Assembly (NCBI GenBank): GCA_024277285.1
Contig: JAJRVM010000351.1
Location: 1 to 44,632, forward strand
From: Planctomycetota bacterium
GTDB lineage: Bacteria; Planctomycetota; Planctomycetia; Pirellulales; Pirellulaceae
DNA length: 44,632 bases
Reading direction: 5' to 3'
Below the pieces are notes generated by a model. The model did not search any database, had not been told where the DNA came from, and saw only the letters and a program-made list of their open reading frames with translations. Position numbers and translations under genes: made by a program. This document shows positions 18,108 to 28,426 of this stretch, piece by piece (position 1 is the first letter of the stretch; each line of letters begins with the position of its first letter).

Positions 18108-18382
18108 ATTGTTGCCCGGTTGCCGCGGCGCGAAAATAGCTTGTGGCGACCTTGCATTGGGTGCCGCGATTAGGCCACAATAACGGTGGTGCTTCTTTCA
18201 GGCTCGTTGAATGGCTGGGCCGGCGATCGATCGATGCTGCGGGCGTGTGGCTTGTTGCTGCGCTTGCCGGTGCAATGGGTTCTGTTTATGGCGGTTTCGA
18301 GCGGTCCGCGTGCGTCTTCGGTCGGAAGCCGCGGCGTTTTTCACCGCTGGCCCGCTCCATTTCTTTCAGGTGCTAAACGTCT

Positions 18383-20055
18383 ATGACATGGATCATGCTT
18401 TCACGTCGTGTTCTTGGCAGCTTGAGCCTACTGGTTGTTAGCTGTGAGTTCGTGGTCTCGGCAGAGCCAGCGCAGAAAGTGGAATTCGACCGCGATGTGC
18501 GACCGATACTGTCTGATCGCTGTTTTGTCTGCCACGGGCCCGACGCGCAACGTCGCGAGGCGGATTTGCGGCTCGATGTTCAGGAAGGTGCATTCGCGGA
18601 GTTGGACGGTCCGCTGCATGTGATTCGTCCGGGCAATTTAGCACAGAGCGCTGTCTATCAGCGGATCATGGCAGAAGATGAAGACGTGCGTATGCCACCA
18701 CCCGATTCTGCATTTTCGTTAAGCGATGGCGAACGGGAGGTTATTCAAAAGTGGATTGAGCAGGGCGCGGTTTGGAAGCAGCACTGGTCGTTCCGACCGA
18801 TCGGTCGACCGGCACCGCCGACTGTTGAGGACGCGACGTGGCCTATCAATCCGATTGATCGATTTGTGTTGGCGCGTCTGGAACCTCAGGGGCTGAGTCC
18901 CAGCCTGGTAGCGTCTCGAGAGCGGCTGATCCGACGGGTCAGTTTTGATCTTACCGGAGTACCTCCGACGCCGGATGAGATTGACGTGTTCACGAGCGAC
19001 CGACGGCCGGATGCGTACACCAGGTTGGTTGACCGGCTGCTGGCATCGCCACGTTTCGGTGAACGCATGGCGGTCATGTGGCTCGATGTGGCACGTTATG
19101 CCGATACCTATGGCTATCAGGCGGACGTGTATCGAGCGGTTTGGCCATGGCGTGACTGGGTGGTGAACGCGTTGAACGAGAACATGCCGTTCGACCAGTT
19201 CGTGACTTGGCAGTTGGCGGGAGATCTTCTGCCGGAGGCCACGGAAGAGCAAGTGTTAGCGACGACATTCAATCGGCTGCATCGCCAGACGAACGAAGGC
19301 GGCAGCGTCGAGGAGGAGTTTCGTGCCGAATATGTCGCTGACCGCGTCAACACGCTTGGCACTGCGATGCTCGGCCTGACGCTCGGGTGTGCCCGATGTC
19401 ATGACCACAAATTCGACCCCATCACGCAAGAAAACTATTATCAGTTCGCGGCGTTGTTCGACAACATTGACGAATCGGGGCTCTACTCGCATTTTACCGA
19501 TGCGGTTCCCACGCCGACGTTGGTGCTGATGGATTCGTCGCAGCGCAGCAAATACAATGCGATACAACGGAAGATCGACACTGCTCGGCAGCAGCTACGG
19601 GCCATTGGCCAACGTTTTCGCGACTGCGGTTTTAAGAATGGAATGGTGGATGAGTTGAAGGTGTTCGAGCGTTGTGTGACGCCGATCGAAGTGGCGCAGT
19701 TACACGACGGCCACGCACTTTCCGACTTGTTGCGAGCTCCGACCGCTCAGCTTGACACGCGGCAACGCCAGTAACTCACACTATGAAGGAAGTTGCTGGC
19801 GGTATTGACGATCAGCTTGTTGCGATGTTCCGTCGCGCGGCGGGACGGAAGCCTGGCAGTCAGGAGCTGGCTGTGTTGCGAGCTCTGCGCGAACAGCAAC
19901 TCGCGTTATTTCAAAAGCATCCCGAAAACGCCGCAAAGTTCCTGGCGATCGGGGACCTGCCGCGTGCCCTGAGCGTGAACGCGGTTGAACTGGCGGCGAT
20001 GACCGTCGTGGCGGAGGCGTTGTTGAGCTATGACGAGACGATTACCAAGCGATAA
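18383..20055 (+). pseudogene. Decayed PSD1 (cytochrome c/DUF1549/LamG/DUF1553) gene
   Basis: The first 463 codons (18383-19774) read as a signal peptide, a planctomycete cytochrome c-like motif CFVCHGPD, MPP and the complete DUF1549 domain ending near GCARCHDHKFDPITQENYYQF. The frame then jumps from a coiled segment (ARQQLRAI) straight into the end of a LamG domain (FRDCGFKNGMVDELKVF...PIEVAQLHDG) and stops. A second frame (19783-20055) carries only the C-terminal end of DUF1553 (GIDDQLVAMFRRAAGRKP...MTVVAEALLSYDETITKR). Most of LamG and nearly all of DUF1553 are missing, and the two parts are in different frames. Compared with the intact paralogue downstream, this is a gene with at least two internal deletions. 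The N-terminal piece might still be translated. Confidence 0.82.
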
Positions 20056-20204
20056 CCGGGTGTTCATAATAGACTTCTGCAGCAAACGCGAAGCGGTTGC
20101 TGAGGCGAATCGAACGTGGGTGTTTGGCGAGCAAGTTTTCGGTGCGACGGCAGCTGCGGTTGGCATGCGTGGTACCATGGAGCAATATGATGAGTACGAA
20201 TCAA

Positions 20205-20414
20205 GTCGGTAGCATGAAGCCAGGAACAATCTATGGTGAAACGGATCCTTATGGTTACAATATTACTAAGGACCCTGTCCATGTGCACGACCTTCATGCC
20301 ACCCTCTTGCATGCCCTGGGGGTTGATCACGAACAGCTTACCTATAAACACCAAGGCCGACGGTATCGCTTGACCGATGTTGGCGGGCGAGTCATCAAGG
20401 CGTTGTTGGCGTGA
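20205..20414 (+). pseudogene. 3' remnant of a DUF1501 gene
   Basis: About 69 codons matching the C-terminal end of DUF1501 proteins: [17 protein letters not shown] then [38 protein letters not shown]. The same segment in the intact DUF1501 gene of this window reads [17 protein letters not shown] and [35 protein letters not shown]. Everything upstream, about 400 codons, is missing. With the decayed PSD1 gene just before it, this completes the picture of a collapsed PSD1-DUF1501 operon. A short in-frame start exists but I doubt a functional product. Confidence 0.85.
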
Positions 20415-20478
20415 GAGAAATGTTCCTGCCTATTCGAGTTGGCCGATCCATTGAACGTGATTGTGTCCCGTGTCCCAC

Positions 20479-20513
20479 CCAAGCGACGGTGTCCTAGCCA
20501 AGCGACGGTGGTC
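20479..20513 (+). repeat. Short direct repeat (ccaagcgacggtg), two copies
   Basis: ccaagcgacggtg occurs at 20479-20491 and 20498-20510, a 19-bp period, in the spacer before the intact PSD1 gene. It could be a regulatory direct repeat or slippage-derived. Confidence 0.5.
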
Positions 20514-20563
20514 AGTGTTATTTCAGGAAAACGGCGAAATCCGTGTCGAGGAGTTCCAAGGTG

Positions 20564-23500
20564 ATGACGTCAATAGAACCGCGCACCATTCGCATGAATC
20601 GTACTGTTCTCTTCACACGATTTATCGCCGCAGTTGTCATCTGCCTGGCGTTTTGCCTGAGTAGTGCCATGGTGTGCGCCGCGGATACGGTCGAGTCGGA
20701 AGAGGCGATCGATTTCGGTCGCGACATTCGTCCGCTATTGTCCGACAATTGCTTTGCCTGCCATGGGCCGGGCGAGTCGTCGCGCGAAGGGGGCTTTCGG
20801 TTGGATGACAAAGAGAGCGTCTTCGGGGAAGCCGATTCAGGAGAGCATCCAGTTGTGCCGGACGATTTGGAGGCGAGCGAGTTGTACCAACGATTGATTA
20901 CGGACGATTCCGACGAGCGGATGCCTCCGGAAGATACGAACAAGTCGCTCACGAAAGAAGATATTGCGAAGATTGCAAGCTGGATCCGGCAAGGGGCGCG
21001 CTGGGAAGGGCATTGGGCATATACGCCACCCGTCAAAGCAGACTTGCCTGCAGTGCGCGATGCGCAGTGGCCGCAGAATCCGATCGACTGTTTCGTGCTG
21101 GCGCGGCTCGAAGCAAAATCGCTGAAGCCGGCCGAGCGAGCTAACAAGATTACACTTATTCGCCGTGTTTCATTCGACCTCACCGGATTGCCACCGACGC
21201 GCGCCGAAGTGGCGGAGTTTCTGGCGGATGATTCGCCCGATGCCTATGGGCGTGTTGTCGATCGGCTATTGGCGTCACCGCACTATGGCGAACACCGTGC
21301 GAGGTTCTGGCTCGATGCTGTGCGCTATGGCGATACGCATGGGTTGCACTTGGACAACTATCGCGAGATGTGGTTGTATCGGGATTGGGTGGTGAACGCA
21401 TTCAATGCCAACATGCCGTTTGATCAGTTCACGATCGAACAATTGGCAGGCGACCTTTTGCCAAACCCGACGGACCAGCAACTGATCGCCACGGGAATGA
21501 ATCGTTGCAACGTGACCACGAACGAGGGTGGATCGATCAAGGAAGAGGTTTACGTGCGAAACGTAGTTGATCGCGTCGTTACGACGGGAACCGTGTTTTT
21601 GGGCGCTACGTTCGAGTGCACTCGATGTCATGATCACAAGTTCGATCCCTACACGATGAAGAATTTCTATTCGCTCTTCGCTTATTTCAATAGCATTGAT
21701 GGCAGCCCGATGGATGGCAATGTCAAGGACCATCCCCCCGTGTTGCGGTTGCTGACGGACGGTCAGCGCCAGCAGGTGGCAGTGTTGCGTGAGACGCAAA
21801 AGAAGCTGGATGGCGAGATCGCTGCGCTGTTGGCAGCGACTGCGTATGAGGAACCGGCAGACGCGAGTGCGGGGAAAACGGTGAAGGTGAGCGAGAAGGT
21901 GTGGATCGACGATGATTTGCCACTAGGAGCCAAAATCCAGGGTGATTGGAAGTGGACGGAATCGCCTGCGCCGGTTTTAAGCGGCCAGCGTGCCTCGACG
22001 CGCTCAGCGGATGGGCTGAGTCAGCATGTGTTCACTGGGGCGACCGACCCGTTGGTGGTGGACAAAGGGCAGATTCTGTTCGCGTCGGTCTATTTGGATC
22101 CAAAGAACCCGCCCAAGGAGATCATGTTGCACTGGAACGATGGCAGTTGGGAGCATCGGGCGTACTGGGGAGCAAACAAGATCGATTGGGGCAAGGATGG
22201 CTCGGCGAGCCGGAAGCGGATAGGGGACTTGCCAGAGGCGGGGAAGTGGGTGCGGCTGGAAATCCCGGTTGGCTTGGTGGGGCTCAAGCCAGGCGCGAAG
22301 CTTAACGGTTGGGCCTTCACCCAGTTCGCTGGCACGGTCTATTGGGACCAGGCCGGTGTCGTGCGACGCGATGTGGCTTACCAGTCGTTGGCCGCCTGGG
22401 AGAAGGATCAAAAGGCGGCTGGCGGCAAGACGCTGCCCAAGCCGATCCAAGAGCTGGTGAAGATAGAGTGCGAGAAACGGACGGACGATCAAACGAAACA
22501 GCTCCATGACTATTTCATCAAGAACGTCTATGCCAAGCTGCGCAATAAGTTTCAACCGTTACAGGACGGAGTCGAAGTGGCGAAGCAGGCGATTGCCAAG
22601 ATCGAAAAAGCGGCGCCGACGACGCTGATCTATCGCGAAAAGAAGGAGCCTCGTAAGTCGTTTGTGTTGGATCGTGGCGAGTATGATCGGCAGGGGGAAG
22701 AAGTCCAACGTAGCTTGCCCGTTGTGTTTCCTGCCATGCCGGAAGGGGCGCCGAATAACCGGTTGGGACTTGCCTTGTGGCTAGTCGATCCGCACCATCC
22801 ACTCACGGCACGTGTTACGGTCAATCGTTTGTGGCAACAGTTGTTTGGTGTTGGATTGGTGAAAACGGCCGACGACTTCGGATCGCAGGGCGAAGTGCCC
22901 AGCCATCCACAGTTGCTCGATTGGCTGGCGGTGCAGTTCGTCGAGGACGGCTGGGATGTTAAGAAAACGTTGAAACGGATCGTCATGTCAGCGACCTATC
23001 AGCAGACGTCTCATGTTCCGGCGCAATGCTACCTGGCGGATCCGGAGAACCGTTTGCTGGCCCGCGGGCCGCGGTTTCGTCTGGATGCCGAGATGCTGCG
23101 TGATCAAGCCTTGCGAGCGGGTGGCCTGTTGGTGGAAAAACTGGGCGGGCCAAGTGTCAAACCGCCACAACCGGACGGATTGTGGTTTTCAGTGGGCTAC
23201 AGCGGTTCCAACACCGTGCGGTTCAAGCCCGATACCGGTCCTGAGAAAACGCATCGACGGACACTCTACACCTTCATCAAAAGGACGTCGCCACCGCCGC
23301 AGTTGAGCACGTTTGATGCACCGTCACGCGAAGCGTGCAGTGTGCGCCGAGAGCGAACGAATACGCCGTTGCAAGCCCTGCTATTGATGAACGACCCTCA
23401 GTACGTGGAGTGTGCTCGATCACTCGCCGGTCGAACGATGCGTGAAGGCGGAGCAGAAGCGCGCGGGCGAGCCGCTTGGATGTTCCAGGAAGTGACGTGC

Positions 23501-23710
23501 CGCCCACCTGAAGAAGAGGAATTAGAAGAGCTGGTGGGTCTTTATCACGACCATGTGAAACACTACCAGGCGGACGAGAATGCGGCTCGACAACTGGTGC
23601 AGATGGGAGGAGCCAAGGCGGACGATCAACTTGACCCTGCACAGCTTGCCGCGTGGACCATGGTCGGTAACCTGGTCCTGAACTTAGATGAAGTTGTCTC
23701 GAAGAACTGA
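20564..23710 (+). CDS. PSD1 and planctomycete cytochrome c domain protein (DUF1549/DUF1553)
   Basis: Intact member of the planctomycete-specific PSD1 family, 1048 residues. An N-terminal signal/membrane segment (RFIAAVVICLAFCLSSAMVCA) is followed by a cytochrome c-like domain with CFACHGPGE and RMPPED; then DUF1549 (WAYTPPVK...CTRCHDHKFDPYTMKNFYS); then an extra beta-rich domain of about 170 residues (KVWIDDDLPLGAKIQGDW...FTQFAGTVYWDQ), likely carbohydrate-binding-like, in place of the LamG seen in the decayed paralogue; then DUF1553 (RLGLALWLVDPHHPLTARVTVNRLWQQLFG to NLVLNLDEVVSKN). Exported. The biochemical role is not established; such genes are commonly linked to polysaccharide or sulfated-glycan use. 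Start ATG 20564 has GAGGAG upstream; ATG 20594 is an alternative. Confidence 0.93.
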   Translation: MTSIEPRTIRMNRTVLFTRFIAAVVICLAFCLSSAMVCAADTVESEEAIDFGRDIRPLLSDNCFACHGPGESSREGGFRLDDKESVFGEADSGEHPVVPDDLEASELYQRLITDDSDERMPPEDTNKSLTKEDIAKIASWIRQGARWEGHWAYTPPVKADLPAVRDAQWPQNPIDCFVLARLEAKSLKPAERANKITLIRRVSFDLTGLPPTRAEVAEFLADDSPDAYGRVVDRLLASPHYGEHRARFWLDAVRYGDTHGLHLDNYREMWLYRDWVVNAFNANMPFDQFTIEQLAGDLLPNPTDQQLIATGMNRCNVTTNEGGSIKEEVYVRNVVDRVVTTGTVFLGATFECTRCHDHKFDPYTMKNFYSLFAYFNSIDGSPMDGNVKDHPPVLRLLTDGQRQQVAVLRETQKKLDGEIAALLAATAYEEPADASAGKTVKVSEKVWIDDDLPLGAKIQGDWKWTESPAPVLSGQRASTRSADGLSQHVFTGATDPLVVDKGQILFASVYLDPKNPPKEIMLHWNDGSWEHRAYWGANKIDWGKDGSASRKRIGDLPEAGKWVRLEIPVGLVGLKPGAKLNGWAFTQFAGTVYWDQAGVVRRDVAYQSLAAWEKDQKAAGGKTLPKPIQELVKIECEKRTDDQTKQLHDYFIKNVYAKLRNKFQPLQDGVEVAKQAIAKIEKAAPTTLIYREKKEPRKSFVLDRGEYDRQGEEVQRSLPVVFPAMPEGAPNNRLGLALWLVDPHHPLTARVTVNRLWQQLFGVGLVKTADDFGSQGEVPSHPQLLDWLAVQFVEDGWDVKKTLKRIVMSATYQQTSHVPAQCYLADPENRLLARGPRFRLDAEMLRDQALRAGGLLVEKLGGPSVKPPQPDGLWFSVGYSGSNTVRFKPDTGPEKTHRRTLYTFIKRTSPPPQLSTFDAPSREACSVRRERTNTPLQALLLMNDPQYVECARSLAGRTMREGGAEARGRAAWMFQEVTCRPPEEEELEELVGLYHDHVKHYQADENAARQLVQMGGAKADDQLDPAQLAAWTMVGNLVLNLDEVVSKN

Positions 23711-23718
23711 ACCGTCGT

Positions 23719-23743
23719 AGCTGGGCCCGCCAAGGGGCCAGCT
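23719..23743 (+). terminator. Hairpin after the PSD1 gene
   Basis: AGCTGG-G-CCC pairs with GGG-G-CCAGCT (nine pairs and one G-G mismatch) around gccaa, nine bases after the PSD1 stop. No T-run follows, so it may attenuate rather than end transcription into the DUF1501 gene. Just after it, tgaactgccag is repeated twice. Confidence 0.35.
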
Positions 23744-23924
23744 GAACTGCCAGTGAACTGCCAGCCGACCGACCCGTCCGCTGAATCTTGGCGGCTTCAG
23801 CTACCAAGGGCTCAGCCGTATTTCCTAGCGTTCCTTAATCCACCTTGCAGCCTCGACGGCTTCAACGAAAAACAGGCTCAGCCTCTTTCCACGAAACTTT
23901 CTATTTTCGACGATAGGCCATACC

Positions 23925-25388
23925 ATGGATCCCATTCAAGAACATCGTCAGGCGATCACTCGGCGCCATTTCTTCGGTCGCACATCGGTTGGGCTTGGAG
24001 GTGCGGCGCTAGCTTCCTTGCTGCCCGGTCGATTGCTGGGGCAGGGCCCGGCCGAACAGCGTTCGGGTGGCTTGCCTGGGCTGCCGCACTTCGCGCCGAA
24101 GGCGAAACGGGCGATCTATCTGTTCATGGCCGGCGCGCCGTGCCAACAGGATCTGTTCGACTATAAGCCGAAAATGGATGAACTGTTTGACAAAGACCTT
24201 CCGGAATCGGTACGTCAAGGGCAGCGGTTAACGACCATGACCTCGGGGCAAAAACGGTTTCCGATCGCGCCGACCAAGTACAAGTTCCAACAATACGGTC
24301 AGAACGGTACTTGGGTCAGCGAGTTGCTGCCGCATACGGCCAAAATGGTCGACGATATTGCGATCGTGAAAAGCCTGTATACCGAGGCGATCAATCATGA
24401 CCCGGCGATTACGTACATCTGCACCGGCCATCAGCTGCCGGGCCGCGCCAGTTTGGGCGCGTGGCTGAGCTATGGATTGGGTACGCTGAACGAGAACCTG
24501 CCAGCCTTCGTGGTCTTGACGGCAACTTGGACAGGCCGCAAGGAAGCGCAAGCTATCTATAACCGGCTTTGGGGATCGGGGTTCCTGCCAAGCAAGCATC
24601 AAGGTGTGGCGCTGCGCAGTAAAGGAGATCCCGTACTGTATTTGTCGAACCCCGACGGAGTTGACCCCGCGACGCGACGCCGGATGCTCGATTCGTTGGC
24701 GCATTTGAACGCTAGAACGTTGCGAGAGATTGGTGATGCGGAAACGCAGACGCGCATCGCCCAGTATGAAATGGCCTTTCGGATGCAGACGTCGGTACCG
24801 GAGTTGACGAACATCGCGGATGAGCCGAAGCATGTTCTTGATATGTATGGGCCGGACGTCCATAAGCCGGGGACGTTTGCGGCAAGTTGCTTGCTGGCGC
24901 GGCGCATGGCGGAACGCGACGTGCGGTTTGTACAGATATTCCATCGTGGTTGGGATCAACACGCCAACGTCGCGGGTGACCTACCCAACCAGTGCCGCGA
25001 CGTGGACCAGCCTGCGCATGCTCTGGTGCAGGATCTCAAACAGCGCGGGTTGCTGGACGATACGTTGGTTGTTTGGGGAGGCGAGTTCGGGCGTACGGTC
25101 TACTGCCAGGGGAAACTGACGCGTGAGAACTACGGGCGCGACCATCACCCGCGTTGTTTTACCGTCTGGATGGCGGGCGGTGGCATCAAGCCGGGCGTCG
25201 TTTACGGCGAAACGGACGACTTTAGCTACAATATTGTCGAGAACCCCGTACACATTCACGACATGAACGCTACGATCCTCCATTGTCTGGGAATCGATCA
25301 CCGGCGACTGTCGGTGAAGTACCAAGGGCTGGACGTTCGTCTGACCGGAGTGGAAGACCACAGCCCGGTTGACGCGATCTTGCTGTGA
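23925..25388 (+). CDS. DUF1501 domain-containing exported protein
   Basis: 487 residues. The N-terminus has a twin-arginine-like signal ([29 protein letters not shown]). The sulfatase/alkaline-phosphatase-like DUF1501 domain follows: [20 protein letters not shown], later [20 protein letters not shown], and a C-terminal [24 protein letters not shown] segment. PSD1 and DUF1501 genes form one of the most common gene pairs in planctomycetes, and here they are 214 bases apart on the same strand. The product is expected to be Tat-exported and to work with the preceding PSD1 protein, but no reaction has been proven for this family as far as I know. No strong ribosome-binding site precedes ATG 23925. 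Confidence 0.93.
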   Translation: MDPIQEHRQAITRRHFFGRTSVGLGGAALASLLPGRLLGQGPAEQRSGGLPGLPHFAPKAKRAIYLFMAGAPCQQDLFDYKPKMDELFDKDLPESVRQGQRLTTMTSGQKRFPIAPTKYKFQQYGQNGTWVSELLPHTAKMVDDIAIVKSLYTEAINHDPAITYICTGHQLPGRASLGAWLSYGLGTLNENLPAFVVLTATWTGRKEAQAIYNRLWGSGFLPSKHQGVALRSKGDPVLYLSNPDGVDPATRRRMLDSLAHLNARTLREIGDAETQTRIAQYEMAFRMQTSVPELTNIADEPKHVLDMYGPDVHKPGTFAASCLLARRMAERDVRFVQIFHRGWDQHANVAGDLPNQCRDVDQPAHALVQDLKQRGLLDDTLVVWGGEFGRTVYCQGKLTRENYGRDHHPRCFTVWMAGGGIKPGVVYGETDDFSYNIVENPVHIHDMNATILHCLGIDHRRLSVKYQGLDVRLTGVEDHSPVDAILL

Positions 25389-25412
25389 AGCATCAGCATG
25401 CGGCATGCGTGG

Positions 25413-25431
25413 CCCGGGAGTCTTTCCCGGG
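25413..25431. terminator. GC-rich hairpin between convergent genes
   Basis: Perfect seven-base-pair stem CCCGGGA/TCCCGGG around gtctt, 25 bases past the DUF1501 stop and before the 3' end of the minus-strand ThuA-like gene. Its position between convergent genes suggests a bidirectional terminator, although neither side has a T-run. Confidence 0.4.
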
Positions 25432-25583
25432 TCGCTGGATGCGTTTGCCGTTTGACAAAAACCAACGGCGGCAACGCGCCTTCCGCGGGGACGACTCCTA
25501 CCCATGCGCGGAGCGCGTTACGTGCTCGTTTTGGTTGCCACGTTTTGGTTGCCACGTCGCGTTGCCAGCCGCCAAGACTTTTT

Positions 25584-26621
25584 CTACGGGCGGTCTGCAA
25601 ATTTGAGGTCCGCGGGGCGCACGCCTTTGGTATGTTTGGCGAATCCGAATGAAGTTGGATCGTACTTACCGACGATAGCGACGTTGGATTTGGCTGGGAT
25701 CTGGTCTTCCATGCTCAGGGCCCAATAGCAGGCGTTGACGAGCAGTCGCCGTAGTCCTTCGGAGCGGAGGTCTTGCGAAGCGCCCATCGTGGTTGTGAAG
25801 ACGCGACCGGTTTTCCCGTCGGATCCCTCGTAGGTCTTGGTCCAAGCGACGGGCATCATGGGATCGTTCTTCTTTTTTGCGGTTTCAGGTTCATCATTAG
25901 GGTCCATGCCGACCAGTACCTGGCCCAGGATGATCGGCTGGCTGTCGCCAGGCAGCGGCAGGTTGACGGTATAAACGTCGGTTGGCCCGTAAATATCACC
26001 ATCTTTGATGCCACGAACGATCGGGCTGTTCTTGGCACCAGGCGCGATGAGCCCGCGCGTGCTCTCGTGGCCATGGTGACCATGGTGATTGACCCAAGTT
26101 TCTCCCAGTATCTTGCGGCCAAACCCTTTAATCCAATCCTTCTCCTGCGAATTGAACGAGTAGCGAGCGTATTTTGATTGCTTCTTGATCTTGAATGCGT
26201 GCGTCGCGGTGCGCATGCCCATGATCGGCTTACCCGCTTTGACATATTCGTCAATGTACTTCATCTGTTCGTCGGGCAAATCACGGAAGCGTGTGGCGAT
26301 GATCATCAGGTCGGCCGATTCCAATGCTTCGAGTCCGGGGATGTTGTCTGTGCATGTCGGTTCGATCGTCCCGTTCGGGCCGATGGCGAACAGCACGGTG
26401 CATGTGAAGCCGTGGTGTTTGGCGAGGATTTTTGCCAATTGTGGCAGTGCTTCTTCGGATCGGTACTCTTCGTCGCCACTGACCAAGACGATCTGTTTTC
26501 CTTGTCCGAGCCCTTGAGCGCCTTCATAGACAACCCACTCCTGGCCGAGCGCGGGAGCGATTCCGGCGACGCAAAAGAGATATACGGCGAACAAAGATCG
26601 AGCGATGTTGGTAGTTGTCAC
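25584..26621 (-). CDS. ThuA-like domain protein, exported
   Basis: 345 residues. A signal peptide (SLFAVYLFCVAGIAPALG) is followed by a ThuA/trehalose-utilisation-like, glutamine-amidotransferase-like fold: KQIVLVSGDEEYRSEEALPQLAKIL, then DLMIIATRFRDLPDEQMKYIDEYVKAGKPIMGMRTATHAF, and HHGHHGHESTRG, a His-rich segment. The C-terminal third contains WTKTYEGSDGKTGRVFTTTMGASQDLRSEGLRRLLVNACYWAL, typical of ThuA domains in planctomycetes. Starts with GTG 26621, preceded by GAGG about eight bases upstream. The ThuA family is tied to sugar metabolism, but its reaction is not settled. It reads away from the PQQ-propeller gene's promoter side on the same strand and could share its transcript. Confidence 0.9.
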   Translation of the reverse strand: MTTTNIARSLFAVYLFCVAGIAPALGQEWVVYEGAQGLGQGKQIVLVSGDEEYRSEEALPQLAKILAKHHGFTCTVLFAIGPNGTIEPTCTDNIPGLEALESADLMIIATRFRDLPDEQMKYIDEYVKAGKPIMGMRTATHAFKIKKQSKYARYSFNSQEKDWIKGFGRKILGETWVNHHGHHGHESTRGLIAPGAKNSPIVRGIKDGDIYGPTDVYTVNLPLPGDSQPIILGQVLVGMDPNDEPETAKKKNDPMMPVAWTKTYEGSDGKTGRVFTTTMGASQDLRSEGLRRLLVNACYWALSMEDQIPAKSNVAIVGKYDPTSFGFAKHTKGVRPADLKFADRP

Positions 26622-26828
26622 GGTGAGACCTCATGAAGGTGGTACATGGGTGGGATCAAGCACTGTCCAAAGGGCGTGCCGAACGCGTTGGCCGATGGTG
26701 AAGACTCTATTGTGCACAATCGCGAGGTGTCATTCCATGCCCCAAGGAGCCGTTTTGGACGTTTGAAGACCGTGATCTAGGAACTTCAGGCCAATGGACA
26801 ACGAGGCACTTGTTGCGAAAGCGAACTC

Positions 26829-28136
26829 CTACGGTTGTTTCGGCCGACGCTGGCCGATGCAAAAAAGATGCTGTTCGCCACGCATGAAAATCTGTCCATC
26901 GGAGATCGCGGCGGACGCGAAGCACGATTCGCCCAACTCGTTGGTGGCGATTACCTGCCAATTTGGGCCGGGCTTCACGATCTTCGTTACGCCGTCATCG
27001 TCGGTGAAATAGACGAGTCCATTGGCCGAGACGAGTGACGCGCTGTAGTGCGGTGCCATCCGCTTCATCCAGAGCCGTTTTCCTGTTGCCGCTTCAAAGC
27101 AACTTGCAATTCCATCGTCGGCGGTCACCAGAAAGTAGGGGCCTGCGACGATGGGGGAGGGGACGTACGAGCAACCGCGCGTCGTGCGCCAAACGATGTG
27201 CGTGTCGGTGACGTTGCCCTTGCCGCGGGGGCTGATCGCCAAAATGTGATGTTCAGGGAAACCTGCGGTCAAGAATAGCAGTTTCCCATCGTATACCAGG
27301 GAAGCCACGAACTGCTCGGTCGGCCCGTCCATGATCCAGTGTTGTGCGCCATTGTGAGGATCGAGACTGACCACGGATTTGCTGCCGGAGAAGACCATCT
27401 GAGTACGGCCGTCGATTTCACGAATAATCGGCGTGCAGTAGCTGCGCGTCTTGTTCTTGCGCGGTGTTTTCCAGACGATGTTCCCCAGTTTCTTGTCCAA
27501 GCCAAAAATGAACGAATCGCCGTCGTGGTCACCGTTGATGATCAACAGATTTCCAAACAAAATGGGTGACGTGCAGAATCCGTGGACACTGGCGAATCGG
27601 CCGGGGCGAACAAGCCATCGTTGACGGCCGTCGAAATCAAATGCGGCGACGACGATATTGCCGGGCGTCCGTTCTTTGGTGCTGCCAAAATCGGGTTCCA
27701 GGAACGTCACATAAATCAGCTCTCCATCGGTCACTGGAGTGCCCGAGGCGTAGCTGTTCAAGTGGTGCTTTTTCTCGAGCGGAGCGCGGACGACAGTTTT
27801 TTGCCAGAGGATTTCACCCTGCCGACGATCTAGACAGAGGAGCTGACGTTGCAATCTGTCTTCGAGGCATGTAGTGACAAAGATCCGATCGTTCCAGACA
27901 ATGGCCGACGAATGGGCGCGACCGGGAATTCGCGTTCGCCATAAGATGTTCTTGTCTGTTGGACCATCCCAGTGGATGGGAACGTTCTTTTCCAGGCTGG
28001 TCCCATCACCGCGGGGACCGCGCCAACCGGCCCAGTTTTCGGCGTGAGACGAGGCGGTCATCGTCAACAACAAGGCCGTCATGCCGGCGCACAACACACG
28101 GTTTCGGGGTATCATCCAACTCACGTTTTTTCTCAC
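26829..28136 (-). CDS. PQQ-like beta-propeller repeat protein, exported
   Basis: 435 residues. A signal peptide (VLCAGMTALLLTMTASSHA) is followed by ENWAGWRGPRGDGTS, the common opening of exported planctomycete PQQ-like proteins, then repeated blades with W-x-T and L-D-x-x-x-G-x-x-x-W patterns (for example LLCLDRRQGEILWQ and SVVSLDPHNGAQHW) and FEAATGKRLWMKRM. No catalytic Asp/Glu or Cys-Cys PQQ-dehydrogenase features are evident, so it is probably a structural or binding propeller (BamB-like) rather than a dehydrogenase. Upstream of ThuA on the same strand with a 207-bp gap. Confidence 0.9.
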   Translation of the reverse strand: MRKNVSWMIPRNRVLCAGMTALLLTMTASSHAENWAGWRGPRGDGTSLEKNVPIHWDGPTDKNILWRTRIPGRAHSSAIVWNDRIFVTTCLEDRLQRQLLCLDRRQGEILWQKTVVRAPLEKKHHLNSYASGTPVTDGELIYVTFLEPDFGSTKERTPGNIVVAAFDFDGRQRWLVRPGRFASVHGFCTSPILFGNLLIINGDHDGDSFIFGLDKKLGNIVWKTPRKNKTRSYCTPIIREIDGRTQMVFSGSKSVVSLDPHNGAQHWIMDGPTEQFVASLVYDGKLLFLTAGFPEHHILAISPRGKGNVTDTHIVWRTTRGCSYVPSPIVAGPYFLVTADDGIASCFEAATGKRLWMKRMAPHYSASLVSANGLVYFTDDDGVTKIVKPGPNWQVIATNELGESCFASAAISDGQIFMRGEQHLFCIGQRRPKQP

Positions 28137-28387
28137 TCACTCAAGAATCATGCGTACGTTTAACAGTCGGGTGGTTGAGGGACCTTGGCCAAATGGCCGT
28201 CACTACAGCGTGGTGCGATCCTAACGACCCGCAAACTCGCCTTGGGGGAGAAGCTCTGGTTGTGGGCCAATCCCGCGTTTGTCGTGGTTTAACGTCTTCG
28301 AGTCTCAGAACTTGGTCTCAGAACCTGGCGCGAAACGCCCGGTAGGCACAGCCAATACCGTGATATTCCGCGAGCCACTCAGGTTTT

Positions 28388-28416
28388 GTGGCAGATTTTT
28401 AGTTCTGATCTATATT
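28388..28416 (+). promoter_or_regulatory. Candidate sigma70-type promoter
   Basis: GTGGCA (28388-28393, four of six matches to TTGACA), 17-bp spacer, TATATT (28411-28416, five of six to TATAAT), in an AT-rich patch unusual for this window. If real, transcription would begin only a few bases before ATG 28427, giving a nearly leaderless mRNA, which agrees with the lack of a Shine-Dalgarno sequence. Confidence 0.35.
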
Positions 28417-28426
28417 TCTAACAACT

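Larger units (their letters stand above)
17336..18382. other. Gene-less repeat-rich region between lipase and PSD1 remnant
   Basis: This region holds a composite direct-repeat array (17368-18024) and an inverted repeat (18035-18107), listed separately, then about 275 bases without recognisable content. Long open frames run through the repeats in several frames on both strands, but the repeat units are not multiples of three (109 and 113 bp), so the same DNA is read in different frames. I regard them as non-coding. Confidence 0.7.

Noticed and set aside
17495..18157. 220-codon open frame through the repeat array
   Set aside because: Repeat units of 109 and 113 bp put successive A copies in different frames, and other frames and strands are equally open; codon-like appearance is caused by lack of stops in the repeat.
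20056..20130. Insertion sequence scar (word resembling IS termini, agacttctgcagcaaa)
   Set aside because: Only one end-like word is seen, with no matching inverted copy or target duplication near the collapsed operon.
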